DNA of 14,942 bases, from assembly GCA_900314365.1 (NCBI GenBank), contig OMVH01000282.1, positions 1 to 14,942 on the forward strand. Reading direction: 5' to 3'. Position numbers and translations under genes: made by a program. Shown here one piece after another: positions 7,171-14,584 of the stretch; positions within the stretch are counted from its first letter, which is position 1; the number at the start of each line of letters is the position of its first letter. The stretch comes from an uncultured Prevotella sp. Its GTDB lineage: Bacteria; Bacteroidota; Bacteroidia; Bacteroidales; Bacteroidaceae. Below the pieces are notes generated by a model. It was not told the DNA's origin and searched no databases. It saw only the letters and a list, made by a program, of their open reading frames with translations.

Positions 7171-8334
7171 TCAGTTGAAATAGTTCTTAAACTTCTCGAA
7201 AATGCTTTTCTTTGTAGAAGTGTCGCCTTGGAAGTTCTCACTTTCACGAAGTTCCTCAATGGCTTTGCGTTCCTCTCTTGAAAGTTTCTTAGGGACAAAG
7301 ACGCTGATGTTTATTACTTCGTCACCAATGCCTTCACCGTAGCCTTTCACGGCAGGAAGTCCTTTGCCTCTCAGACGCAGAGTCTTCCCAGGTTGTGTTC
7401 CCGGTTCAATCTTTATCTTTACCTTTGTTCCTTCAAGAGTTGGCACTGAAACATCACCTCCAAGAGCGGCCGTTGGAAAATCAAGAAGAAGGTTGTAGAT
7501 GACATCCTGGCCGTCGCGTACGAAGTTGTCGTCGTTCTCCTCTTCTATATATACCTGTATGTTGCCACTGATTCCGTTGTGAGGACCTGCATTGCCTTTT
7601 CCGGGCACGTTGACAACCATACCGTCGGCAACACCTGCAGGGATTTTTATTTCCACAACTTCCTCACCTTTAACAACGCCTGTTCCACCGCAATATTTAC
7701 ACTTGTTCTTGATGATGGTTCCTTCGCCGTGGCAGGTAGGGCACTCCGACTGTGTCTGCATCATGCCGAACATGGAGCGCGTAGTCCTCACCACGTAGCC
7801 GCTACCGTGACAGGTTGGACACGTCTCGGGCTGACTGCCTGCTTCGGCGCCTGTGCCATGACAGTGGTCGCAGACGATATCCTTGCGAACTTTGAATTTC
7901 TTTGTTACTCCTGTGGCAACTTCCTTGAGTGAAAGCTTTACCTTCAGCCTGAGGTCAGAGCCTCTGTACTGAGGACGCTGGCTACGTCCGCTTCCGGAGC
8001 CGAAACCGCCGAATCCGCCAAAGCCCCCATGACCTCCGAAAATATCACCGAAGGCCGAGAAAATGTCATCCATCGAGAAGTCGGCGCCAGAATTGAAGCC
8101 GCCGAATCCACTTCCGGGAGCGTCAAATCCAAATTGATCGTACTGTTGACGTTTCTGTGGATCGTGGAGTACATCGTAGGCTTCTGCTGCCTCCTTGAAT
8201 TTCTCTTCTGCTTCCTTGTTACCCGGATTACGGTCAGGATGGTATTTTATTGCCAGCTTGCGGTAGGCGGCCTTTATCTCGTCGGCTGAGGCCGTCTTGC
8301 TGACTCCCAATACCTCATAATAGTCTCGCTTCAT
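7171..8334 (-). CDS. dnaJ: Chaperone protein DnaJ (type I Hsp40)
   Basis: This 387-residue co-chaperone delivers unfolded substrates to DnaK and stimulates its ATPase. Domains in order: J domain at 1-70 with the HPD motif at 32-34; a Gly/Phe-rich linker at about 74-116 with repeated GGFGGF units; a zinc-binding domain with four CxxCxGxG repeats (C155/C158, C172/C175, C198/C201, C212/C215); and the C-terminal substrate-binding domain. All eight zinc cysteines are present, so it is a full class I DnaJ. Length is close to the 376-residue E. coli protein. It starts 16 bp after the grpE stop, the usual grpE-dnaJ pairing; dnaK is not in the window. I see no CIRCE element upstream of the pair. Confidence 0.98.
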   Translation of the reverse strand: MKRDYYEVLGVSKTASADEIKAAYRKLAIKYHPDRNPGNKEAEEKFKEAAEAYDVLHDPQKRQQYDQFGFDAPGSGFGGFNSGADFSMDDIFSAFGDIFGGHGGFGGFGGFGSGSGRSQRPQYRGSDLRLKVKLSLKEVATGVTKKFKVRKDIVCDHCHGTGAEAGSQPETCPTCHGSGYVVRTTRSMFGMMQTQSECPTCHGEGTIIKNKCKYCGGTGVVKGEEVVEIKIPAGVADGMVVNVPGKGNAGPHNGISGNIQVYIEEENDDNFVRDGQDVIYNLLLDFPTAALGGDVSVPTLEGTKVKIKIEPGTQPGKTLRLRGKGLPAVKGYGEGIGDEVINISVFVPKKLSREERKAIEELRESENFQGDTSTKKSIFEKFKNYFN

Positions 8335-8350
8335 ACTTCTTCACCCGTTA

Positions 8351-8980
8351 TCAGTTGCCAACGGCAACCTTTGCATGACGAATCACCTTGTCGTTAAGTG
8401 TATAGCCGGCCTGTACGCAGTCGATGACTTTTCCCTTTTTATCATCGGCTGTATTTGGAACCATGGCTATGGCTTCATGATAGTCCACATTGAAGTCGGC
8501 ATCCTTGGTGTCAATGCGTTTAACGCCGAGACCTTCAAGGATGTGCTGGAACTTCTTGTAGATGAGTTCCCATCCTTCTTCTATTTTCTCACCGTCTGTA
8601 TCTTTGTGGGCATTGGCAATGGCGCGCTCCATGTCATCAAGCACCGGCAATATGGCTACGATAGCTTTCTCGCTTCCATTGAAGATGAGCTCGTCCTTCT
8701 CCTTCCGCGTACGCTTGCGAAAGTTGTCGAACTCAGCAATCTTGCGAAGCAATTGGTCTTTGAGCTCATCGATTTGTTTCTGAGCTTCAGCCAGGGGATC
8801 GGTTTTCTTCTCTTCCTCTGCCTTTTTGTCGGTATGGGTGTCTTCGTCGGGTTCTTTCTTTGTTGCCGACTCTTCGTTTGTGCTACCGGCTTTCTTTTCC
8901 TCGTCGACTGACTGATTCACGGATGCTGTGTCGTTGTCTGTGACGTTGATTTTCTTTTCCTTATTCTCTTCTTTGCTCAT
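8351..8980 (-). CDS. grpE: Nucleotide exchange factor GrpE
   Basis: This 209-residue homodimeric factor releases ADP from DnaK and resets the chaperone cycle. Residues 1-62 are a low-complexity, Lys/Glu/Asp-rich tail likely to be disordered. Residues about 63-100 form the long paired helix (QKQIDELKDQLLRKIAEFDNF). The four-helix bundle follows around LPVLDDMERA, and the C-terminal beta domain ends with the family signature GYTLNDKVIRHAKVAV (192-207). The charged tail accounts for its slightly greater length than the 197-residue E. coli protein. It is 56 bp downstream of the ABC-F gene, with only a poor promoter-like match between them (TTTG, then a TTATATGA-like sequence too close to the ATG), so read-through from the ABC-F promoter is plausible. 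Confidence 0.97.
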   Translation of the reverse strand: MSKEENKEKKINVTDNDTASVNQSVDEEKKAGSTNEESATKKEPDEDTHTDKKAEEEKKTDPLAEAQKQIDELKDQLLRKIAEFDNFRKRTRKEKDELIFNGSEKAIVAILPVLDDMERAIANAHKDTDGEKIEEGWELIYKKFQHILEGLGVKRIDTKDADFNVDYHEAIAMVPNTADDKKGKVIDCVQAGYTLNDKVIRHAKVAVGN

Positions 8981-9036
8981 AATTCATATAAACAGTTTGC
9001 CCCATTTGCAGCAAAAGATGTGCCAACCCTGTTGCG

Positions 9037-10665
9037 TCAGCCTTCGGTGGCATACATCTTAGCCTTGAGCTCCTTGATGCTGTCGTCGTGGATATATTCG
9101 TCGTAAGGCATCATCTTGTCGATAGTTCCATTGGGTGTCAGCTCAATGATGCGGTTCGATACAGTCTCAATGAACTCGTGGTCGTGACTGGAGAACAGCA
9201 CGATTCCCTTGAATCCAACCAAGTTATTGTTGAATGCCTGAATGGATTCAAGGTCGAGGTGGTTCGTAGGTGTGTCGAGGATAAGGCAGTTTGCATTTTG
9301 CAGCTGCATTCGGGCTATCATACAGCGCATCTTCTCGCCTCCCGAGAGTACGCTTGCCTTCTTGAGCACCTCTTCGCCAGAGAAGAGCATACGTCCGAGA
9401 TAGCCCTTCATAGCCACTTCGTTGCCAGGTCCATACTGTGAGAGCCACTCCACAAGGTTCAGGTTGGTCTTGAAGAATTCTGTATTGTCGAGTGGCAGAT
9501 AAGCCGTCGTTATGGTGACGCCCCAAGTGTAGGTTCCAGCATCAGCCTTGCGGTTGCCGTTTATGATTTCGAAGAGAGCCGTCATGGCCTTGGGGTTATG
9601 GGAGAGGAACACCACTTTCTGTCCCTTCTCCACCGTGAAGTTCACGTTGTCGAAGAGCACGGTGCCATCGGGCTCCACAGCTTTCAGGCCTTCTACGTTT
9701 AGGATTTGATTACCCGGCTCACGTTCCATTTGGAAGATGATGCCCGGATACTTACGGCTTGAAGGTCTGATTTCCTCCACATTGAGTTTCTCGAGCATTT
9801 TCTTGCGTGACGTTGTCTGTCGGCTCTTGGCTACATTAGCAGAGAAACGTCGGATGAACTCTTCGAGCTGCTTGCGCTTTTCCTCGGCCTTCAGTCGTTG
9901 GTTCTGTGCCTGTCTGAGAGCCAGCTGAGAACTCTCGTACCAGAAGCTATAGTTGCCGGCGAAGACAGTTATCTTACCGTAGTCGATATCGATGGTCTCT
10001 GTGCTTACAGAGTCAAGGAAGTGGCGGTCGTGGCTCACCACGAGCACCGTCTGTCGTTCGTCGATTTCGCCGAGATAGTCTTCCAGCCATTCCACTGTGT
10101 CGAGATCGAGGTCGTTGGTGGGCTCGTCAAGCAGTAAGTTGTCGGGATGTCCGAAGAGCGCTTTTGCCAGCATGACGCGCACCTTCTCATTGTTCGACAG
10201 CTCTGACATCTGCTTATCGTGGAGTTCTACCTTGACGCCAAGATTCTGAAGCAGCTGGGCAGCCTCGCTTTCAGCCTCATAGCCGTTCATCTCGCCGAAC
10301 TTCAGTTCGAGCTCGGCGGCGCGGTTGCCGTCCTCCTCTGTCATGTCGGGCTTGGAGTAGAGCCTTTCGCGCTCCTTCATGTTGGCCCAAAGCTTCTCGT
10401 GCCCCATGAGCACGGTGTCGAGGACGCGGTAGCTGTCGTATTTGAAGTGGTCCTGCTCCAGCACGGAAAGTCTCTCGCCTGGTCCGAGTTCCACTGTGCC
10501 CTTGTTGGGTTCGAGGTCGCCGCTGATGGCACGGAGCAACGTCGATTTACCAGCGCCGTTGGCTCCGATGACACCGTAGATGTTGCCGGGAGTGAACTTG
10601 ATGTTGACGTCCTTGTAGAGGACACGCTTGCCGAACTGGATGGCAAGGTTGTTGAGTGTGATCAT
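9037..10665 (-). CDS. ABC-F family ATPase, YbiT-like, with one degenerate ATP site
   Basis: This 542-residue protein has two ATP-binding cassettes joined by a charged helical linker (about 243-300) and no membrane segment, the layout of ABC-F proteins that act on the ribosome. The SRFSAN/AKSRQ-type linker sequence (RRFSANVAKSRQTTSRKK) resembles E. coli YbiT. Cassette 1 has an intact Walker A GANGAGKST (34-42), Q71, Walker B LLLDEPT (177-183) and H212, but its signature is LSNNE (156-160). Cassette 2 keeps the signature LSGGEK (440-445) and H494, but its Walker A position reads SHNPKAMTA (355-363), with M361 in place of the lysine, and its Walker B reads LILDTPT (461-467), with T465 in place of the catalytic glutamate. 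One composite site is therefore intact and the other decayed. Cellular role unknown; translation-factor function is inferred from family. It has its own promoter 37 bp upstream. Confidence 0.93.
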   Translation of the reverse strand: MITLNNLAIQFGKRVLYKDVNIKFTPGNIYGVIGANGAGKSTLLRAISGDLEPNKGTVELGPGERLSVLEQDHFKYDSYRVLDTVLMGHEKLWANMKERERLYSKPDMTEEDGNRAAELELKFGEMNGYEAESEAAQLLQNLGVKVELHDKQMSELSNNEKVRVMLAKALFGHPDNLLLDEPTNDLDLDTVEWLEDYLGEIDERQTVLVVSHDRHFLDSVSTETIDIDYGKITVFAGNYSFWYESSQLALRQAQNQRLKAEEKRKQLEEFIRRFSANVAKSRQTTSRKKMLEKLNVEEIRPSSRKYPGIIFQMEREPGNQILNVEGLKAVEPDGTVLFDNVNFTVEKGQKVVFLSHNPKAMTALFEIINGNRKADAGTYTWGVTITTAYLPLDNTEFFKTNLNLVEWLSQYGPGNEVAMKGYLGRMLFSGEEVLKKASVLSGGEKMRCMIARMQLQNANCLILDTPTNHLDLESIQAFNNNLVGFKGIVLFSSHDHEFIETVSNRIIELTPNGTIDKMMPYDEYIHDDSIKELKAKMYATEG

Positions 10666-10701
10666 CTGTTATACCTTATTATAATAATCTGAAACGCGGT
10701 G

Positions 10702-10733
10702 CAAAGTTACTAATAATTTTGCTCTTGGCGAAA
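10702..10733 (-). promoter_or_regulatory. Bacteroidota-type promoter of the ABC-F gene
   Basis: On the minus strand the -7 element is TAACTTTG (10702-10709), a perfect TAnnTTTG. Twenty bases upstream lies TTTC (10730-10733), one mismatch from the -33 TTTG. Transcription should start near 10696, about 30 nt before the ATG at 10665. The leader contains the perfect 12-bp palindrome TTATTATAATAA (10676-10687) and a short AAGG nine bases before the ATG, one of the few Shine-Dalgarno-like sites here. The rest of the 210-bp gap, back to the uvrA stop, shows only a weak hairpin (GGGCAC/GTGTCCC, about 10828-10843) without a T-tail, so I cannot place a uvrA terminator. Confidence 0.75.
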
Positions 10734-10875
10734 TAAAGCCTTTCTTTTGTACCGGAACCTGCTGTCTTCCGATATATGGAGATGAATGGGGAAGTCGCCT
10801 GGAGGTGCAGGGCAGACTCGTTTTTTCGGGACACAAAGTGCCCTCGTCCTACATGTTTTTTCCTGAACACCCGGT

Positions 10876-13731
10876 TTAGGGCTCTTCTTTGGCTGTTTGT
10901 GCTTTCAGCAGAGCTTCGCGCAGGAATCGGGGTGTGTAGCCCTTCTTGCTTTGTGCCACTTCTTCTGGAGTTCCCGTGGTGAGAACGGTGCCACCTCCAC
11001 GTCCTCCTTCGGGTCCCATGTCAATAATATAGTCGGCAAGTTTGATGACATCGAGATTATGCTCAATGACGATGACGGTGTTGCCTCTGTCAACGAGTCG
11101 TTCGAGTACTCCCATGAGGATTCGGATATCCTCAAAGTGAAGTCCGGTTGTAGGTTCGTCAAGAATATAGAGTGTCTTCCCCGTGTCTCTCTTGGCCAGT
11201 TCGGAGGCGAGCTTCACGCGCTGACTCTCACCGCCTGACAGAGTGGTGGAGCTTTGTCCGAGTTTGATATAGCCCAGTCCCACGTCCTGCAGGGTTTTGA
11301 TGCGAGGCAGTATGGACGGCATGTTGGCAAAGAATTCCACTGCTTGGTTGATGGTCATGTCCAGAACATCGGCGATGGACTTTCCCTTGAATCTCACCTC
11401 CAGTGTCTCGCGGTTGTAGCGTTTGCCGTGGCAAACCTCACAGGGTACCATCACGTCGGGCAGAAAGTTCATCTCGATAGTCTTGTATCCGTTTCCACCG
11501 CAGGCCTCGCAACGTCCTCCCTTCACATTGAAGGAGAATCGCCCGGGCTTGTAACCTCTGACCTGCGCTTCGGGCAGCGATGCGAAGAGACTGCGTATGT
11601 CGCTGAGCACACCGGTATAGGTGGCTGGATTGGAGCGTGGCGTACGTCCGATGGGAGCCTGGTCGACGCTCACTACTTTGTCGATAAGCTCAGCGCCCTC
11701 AATGGCTTTGAATGGCATGGGCTGACGTAGGGAATGGTAGAGGCGTTGCGAGAGTGCGGGCAGGAGTGTAGCATTGATAAGTGTCGATTTGCCGGAGCCC
11801 GACACACCGGTCACTACGATGAGCTTTCCCAAGGGGAACTCCACGTCAATATCCTTGAGATTGTTACCCGTACAGCCTCTCAGCCACAGGCTCTTTCCAT
11901 TACCTTTCCGGCGCTGTGCTGGCAGTTCTATGCGTCGCAGCCCGTTGAGATAGTCGGCGGTCAGTGTGTGGCAGGTCATCATCTCTTTAGGAGTGCCTTG
12001 GAAAACTACTTCGCCTCCTTTGCGGCCGGCCTTTGGTCCGATGTCGATTATCCAGTCGGCAGCCCGCATCATATCCTCGTCGTGTTCCACCACAATAACC
12101 GTATTGCCCAGGTCACGCAATTCCTTGAGCGAGCCAATGAGACGGTCGTTGTCACGTTGGTGGAGCCCTATGCTGGGCTCGTCGAGAATGTAGAGCACGT
12201 TGACGAGTTGCGAACCTATCTGGGTGGCCAGACGGATGCGCTGGCTCTCGCCTCCGGAGAGAGTGGCTGACTGTCGGTTAAGTGAGAGATAGTCGAGACC
12301 CACCTCAAGCAGAAAATCCACTCGCGAGCGCAGTTCCTTGACGATTTCCGTAGCTATTTTCCGCTCACGCGGCTCCAAGTGCTCTTCCACATGGGCGAGC
12401 CAGTCGCGCAGAGCGCTGATGTCGAGTGAAGCAACCTCTGAAATATTCTTATCCCAAATGCGGTAGGAGAGGCTTTCCCGGCGAAGACGATTGCCGTGGC
12501 ATTCCGGGCATTCCTTGACAGCGAGAAACTGTCCGGCCCATTTCTGTCCGGCAGCCGTGTCGTCGTTTTCCATCACTGAACGCAGGTATTTCACGACACC
12601 GTCGAAACTCACGAAATAGTCAGAGGTCGTGTGCACACGCTCAGCGGGAATTCTTACATCGTCGATAGTTCCATAGAGCACCTCATCGAGAGCCTCAGCG
12701 GGCAAGTCGCTCACGGGTGTAGAAGGCTTGCAGTCGTATTTGGCCAATATAGCCTCAATCTGCCAGAATATCATCTCGTTGCGGTACTTCCCCAACGGTA
12801 CAATAGCACCCTCCTTGATGGAGAGGCTGCGGTCGGGAATCACCTTGTCGAGATCGATTTCCGTCACATAGCCGAGACCTTTGCAGCGCGGACATGCTCC
12901 TTCGGGGGAATTGAAAGAGAAGATGTTGGGTGCGGGGTCTGCGTAGCTCAGACCTGTCACGGGGTCCATGAGTCGTGTGGAGAAACTGCGCGCTTCACCG
13001 GAGTCACGGTCAAGCACCTCCACGACGCCGTCGCCCTGCTGCATGGCAAGAGCCACTGAGTGGGCAAGCCGTTCAGCCTCCTGTCCGCCCTTTGCAGGGT
13101 CCACTTTCAGCTTGTCGATGACGACTTCGATGTTGTGGTTCTTGTAGCGGTCCACCTTCATTCCCCTTGTAATTTCCTTCACCTCTCCATCGACGCGCAC
13201 GTGAAGATAACCTTTCTTGCGCATGCTCTCGAAGAGTTCCCGGTAGTGTCCTTTACGTTGCCTGACGAGTGGTGCGAGAAGGTAGACGGCGTGACCGGCG
13301 TAAGCCGTGAGAATCATGGAGATGATTTTCTCGTCAGTGTACTTCACCATCTTTTCACCGCTGGCATAGCTGTAGGCGGTGGCTGCGCGTGCAAAGAGCA
13401 GTCGCAGGTAGTCGTAGATTTCGGTCGTTGTGCCTACGGTGGAGCGAGGGTTCTTGTTGGTGGTTTTCTGTTCGATGCTGATGACGGGGCTCAAACCTGT
13501 TATCTTGTCCACGTCGGGTCGTTCCATGTTGCCAAGGAAGTTACGGGCGTAGGCCGAGAAGGTCTCGATGTAGCGTCGTTGTCCTTCGGCATAGAGGGTG
13601 TCGAAAGCCAGCGACGACTTGCCCGAACCCGATAGTCCGGTGATGACGGTGAGCGAGTTGCGGGGTATCTCCACGTCGATGTTCTTGAGATTGTGGACGC
13701 GGGCTCCCCAGACATTTATCTTGTTGTCCAT
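10876..13731 (-). CDS. uvrA: Excinuclease ABC subunit UvrA
   Basis: This 951-residue ATPase dimerises, detects helix-distorting DNA lesions and loads UvrB in nucleotide excision repair. Cassette 1 has Walker A GLSGSGKSS (32-40), signature LSGGE (491-495) and Walker B LYILDEPS (513-520). Cassette 2 has Walker A GVSGSGKST (642-650), LSGGE (831-835) and LYILDEPT (854-861). The UvrB-binding segment (about 130-250) is present, so this is a class I, repair-competent UvrA and not a UvrA2. Zinc cysteine pairs are C280/C283, C408/C411, C741/C744 and C764/C767. The CxxC that precedes FSFN in cassette 1 of E. coli UvrA is absent: residues 255-260 read MDPVTG. Length is close to the 940-residue E. coli protein. 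It starts 31 bp after the secreted-protein gene and probably shares its promoter. Confidence 0.97.
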   Translation of the reverse strand: MDNKINVWGARVHNLKNIDVEIPRNSLTVITGLSGSGKSSLAFDTLYAEGQRRYIETFSAYARNFLGNMERPDVDKITGLSPVISIEQKTTNKNPRSTVGTTTEIYDYLRLLFARAATAYSYASGEKMVKYTDEKIISMILTAYAGHAVYLLAPLVRQRKGHYRELFESMRKKGYLHVRVDGEVKEITRGMKVDRYKNHNIEVVIDKLKVDPAKGGQEAERLAHSVALAMQQGDGVVEVLDRDSGEARSFSTRLMDPVTGLSYADPAPNIFSFNSPEGACPRCKGLGYVTEIDLDKVIPDRSLSIKEGAIVPLGKYRNEMIFWQIEAILAKYDCKPSTPVSDLPAEALDEVLYGTIDDVRIPAERVHTTSDYFVSFDGVVKYLRSVMENDDTAAGQKWAGQFLAVKECPECHGNRLRRESLSYRIWDKNISEVASLDISALRDWLAHVEEHLEPRERKIATEIVKELRSRVDFLLEVGLDYLSLNRQSATLSGGESQRIRLATQIGSQLVNVLYILDEPSIGLHQRDNDRLIGSLKELRDLGNTVIVVEHDEDMMRAADWIIDIGPKAGRKGGEVVFQGTPKEMMTCHTLTADYLNGLRRIELPAQRRKGNGKSLWLRGCTGNNLKDIDVEFPLGKLIVVTGVSGSGKSTLINATLLPALSQRLYHSLRQPMPFKAIEGAELIDKVVSVDQAPIGRTPRSNPATYTGVLSDIRSLFASLPEAQVRGYKPGRFSFNVKGGRCEACGGNGYKTIEMNFLPDVMVPCEVCHGKRYNRETLEVRFKGKSIADVLDMTINQAVEFFANMPSILPRIKTLQDVGLGYIKLGQSSTTLSGGESQRVKLASELAKRDTGKTLYILDEPTTGLHFEDIRILMGVLERLVDRGNTVIVIEHNLDVIKLADYIIDMGPEGGRGGGTVLTTGTPEEVAQSKKGYTPRFLREALLKAQTAKEEP

Positions 13732-13762
13732 TGTTTATCCTTGATTCTTTCAGTGTGCTTCC

Positions 13763-14485
13763 TTATTGTCCGGCATTGGCACCGCTGGTCTCTGTGTAGC
13801 CTCTGAGGAGGTTGACGTCGGTTTTTATGTTGTATTTCCTTCCGTCGGCACCTCGTGCTTTTACCAGACAGAAATAGACACCCTGCGCCACATCCTTGCC
13901 ATGATATTTTCCGTCCCAGCCTTCATCGGGATTGTCCCACGAATAGAGTTTCTGTCCCCAGCGATTGAAGATATAGCCGTGGAACTCCACAATGCTTTGC
14001 CAGCCCTGCTTCGGCTTGTAGACATCGTTGATGCCGTCGCCGTTAGGTGAGAAGGCATTGGGCATTTCGAGCTTGCTTTCCGAGATGGTAACGGTGAGCG
14101 GAGAGTTTTCCTGCCAGTATTCCTCGGTGTAGCTGACCGTGTCGGTGCCTTGTGTGAAGATGGCGTAGAGCACCACCTCGTGACTGCCGGCCCGTGTAAA
14201 TGTCACGTCGGTGTTCTCCTCGCGGCGGATTAGATAGGGCTCGCTCTCGCCTTGCAGCTTGAACCGCCATTCGTAGTAGGCATTCCATCCGTCGGCATCA
14301 CTGACATTGGCTTCAAAGTGGCCTTGCACGGGAGCAGAGCCGGAGAAAGAGGTCTCCGGACCTTCCTCTGTGCCCGTAGATGTGGTGAAAGTGCCCTGAG
14401 GGTCGATGGTGGGTTCGGTCTGTGCTACACAACCTAATGAGGCTGCAAGCATAGAGGCTGCGAGGATGAGAAATCGGATGGTCAT
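13763..14485 (-). CDS. Secreted protein with PKD-like domain and type B (gliding motility-associated) sorting domain
   Basis: The 240-residue product starts with a signal peptide (MTIRF, then hydrophobic to about residue 18, GCVAQ near 18-22). A PKD/Ig-like region follows (about 60-135; YYEWRF, FTRAGSHEVVLYAIF). Residues 142-230 form the gliding motility-associated C-terminal domain: PNAFSPNGDGINDVY, IFNRWGQKLYSW, DEGWDGKYHGKDVAQGVYF and a terminal VNLLRG strand. This domain routes proteins through the type IX secretion system (type B signal). C19 is preceded by SLG, a poor lipobox, so type I cleavage near CVA is more likely than lipidation. The start at 14483-14485 gives the signal peptide; the frame is open to 14545 but that is at the predicted transcription start. 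No enzymatic domain is visible; function unknown. Followed 31 bp later by uvrA. Confidence 0.88.
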   Translation of the reverse strand: MTIRFLILAASMLAASLGCVAQTEPTIDPQGTFTTSTGTEEGPETSFSGSAPVQGHFEANVSDADGWNAYYEWRFKLQGESEPYLIRREENTDVTFTRAGSHEVVLYAIFTQGTDTVSYTEEYWQENSPLTVTISESKLEMPNAFSPNGDGINDVYKPKQGWQSIVEFHGYIFNRWGQKLYSWDNPDEGWDGKYHGKDVAQGVYFCLVKARGADGRKYNIKTDVNLLRGYTETSGANAGQ

Positions 14486-14552
14486 ATTTGGGATGAGTTC
14501 GTTCGTTTGCCTTGCTCGTGATTCTGCCCGGAAGCAGGTATACACAATGTTG

Positions 14553-14584
14553 CAAAGTTAGTGTTTTTTTCTCAGTCAGCCAAA
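14553..14584 (-). promoter_or_regulatory. Consensus Bacteroidota promoter upstream of the secreted-protein gene
   Basis: On the minus strand a -33 TTTG (14581-14584) is separated by 20 nt from a -7 TAACTTTG (14553-14560), a perfect match to TTTG-N20-TAnnTTTG. Transcription should start near 14547, leaving a leader of about 60 nt before the ATG at 14485. It probably serves both this gene and uvrA. Confidence 0.85.

Noticed and set aside
7116..7298. 61-codon N-terminal extension of FolC
   Set aside because: It overlaps dnaJ, spans the intergenic hairpin and resembles no FolC N-terminus; the ATG at 7115 gives the expected start.
8981..9036. Heat-shock promoter or CIRCE element upstream of grpE
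   Set aside because: No CIRCE inverted repeat is visible, and the only TTTG-N20 match ends a few bases from the ATG with a poor -7 box.
10825..10845. GGGCAC/GTGTCCC hairpin downstream of uvrA as its terminator
   Set aside because: The stem has a bulge and is followed by A residues on the minus strand in place of T residues.
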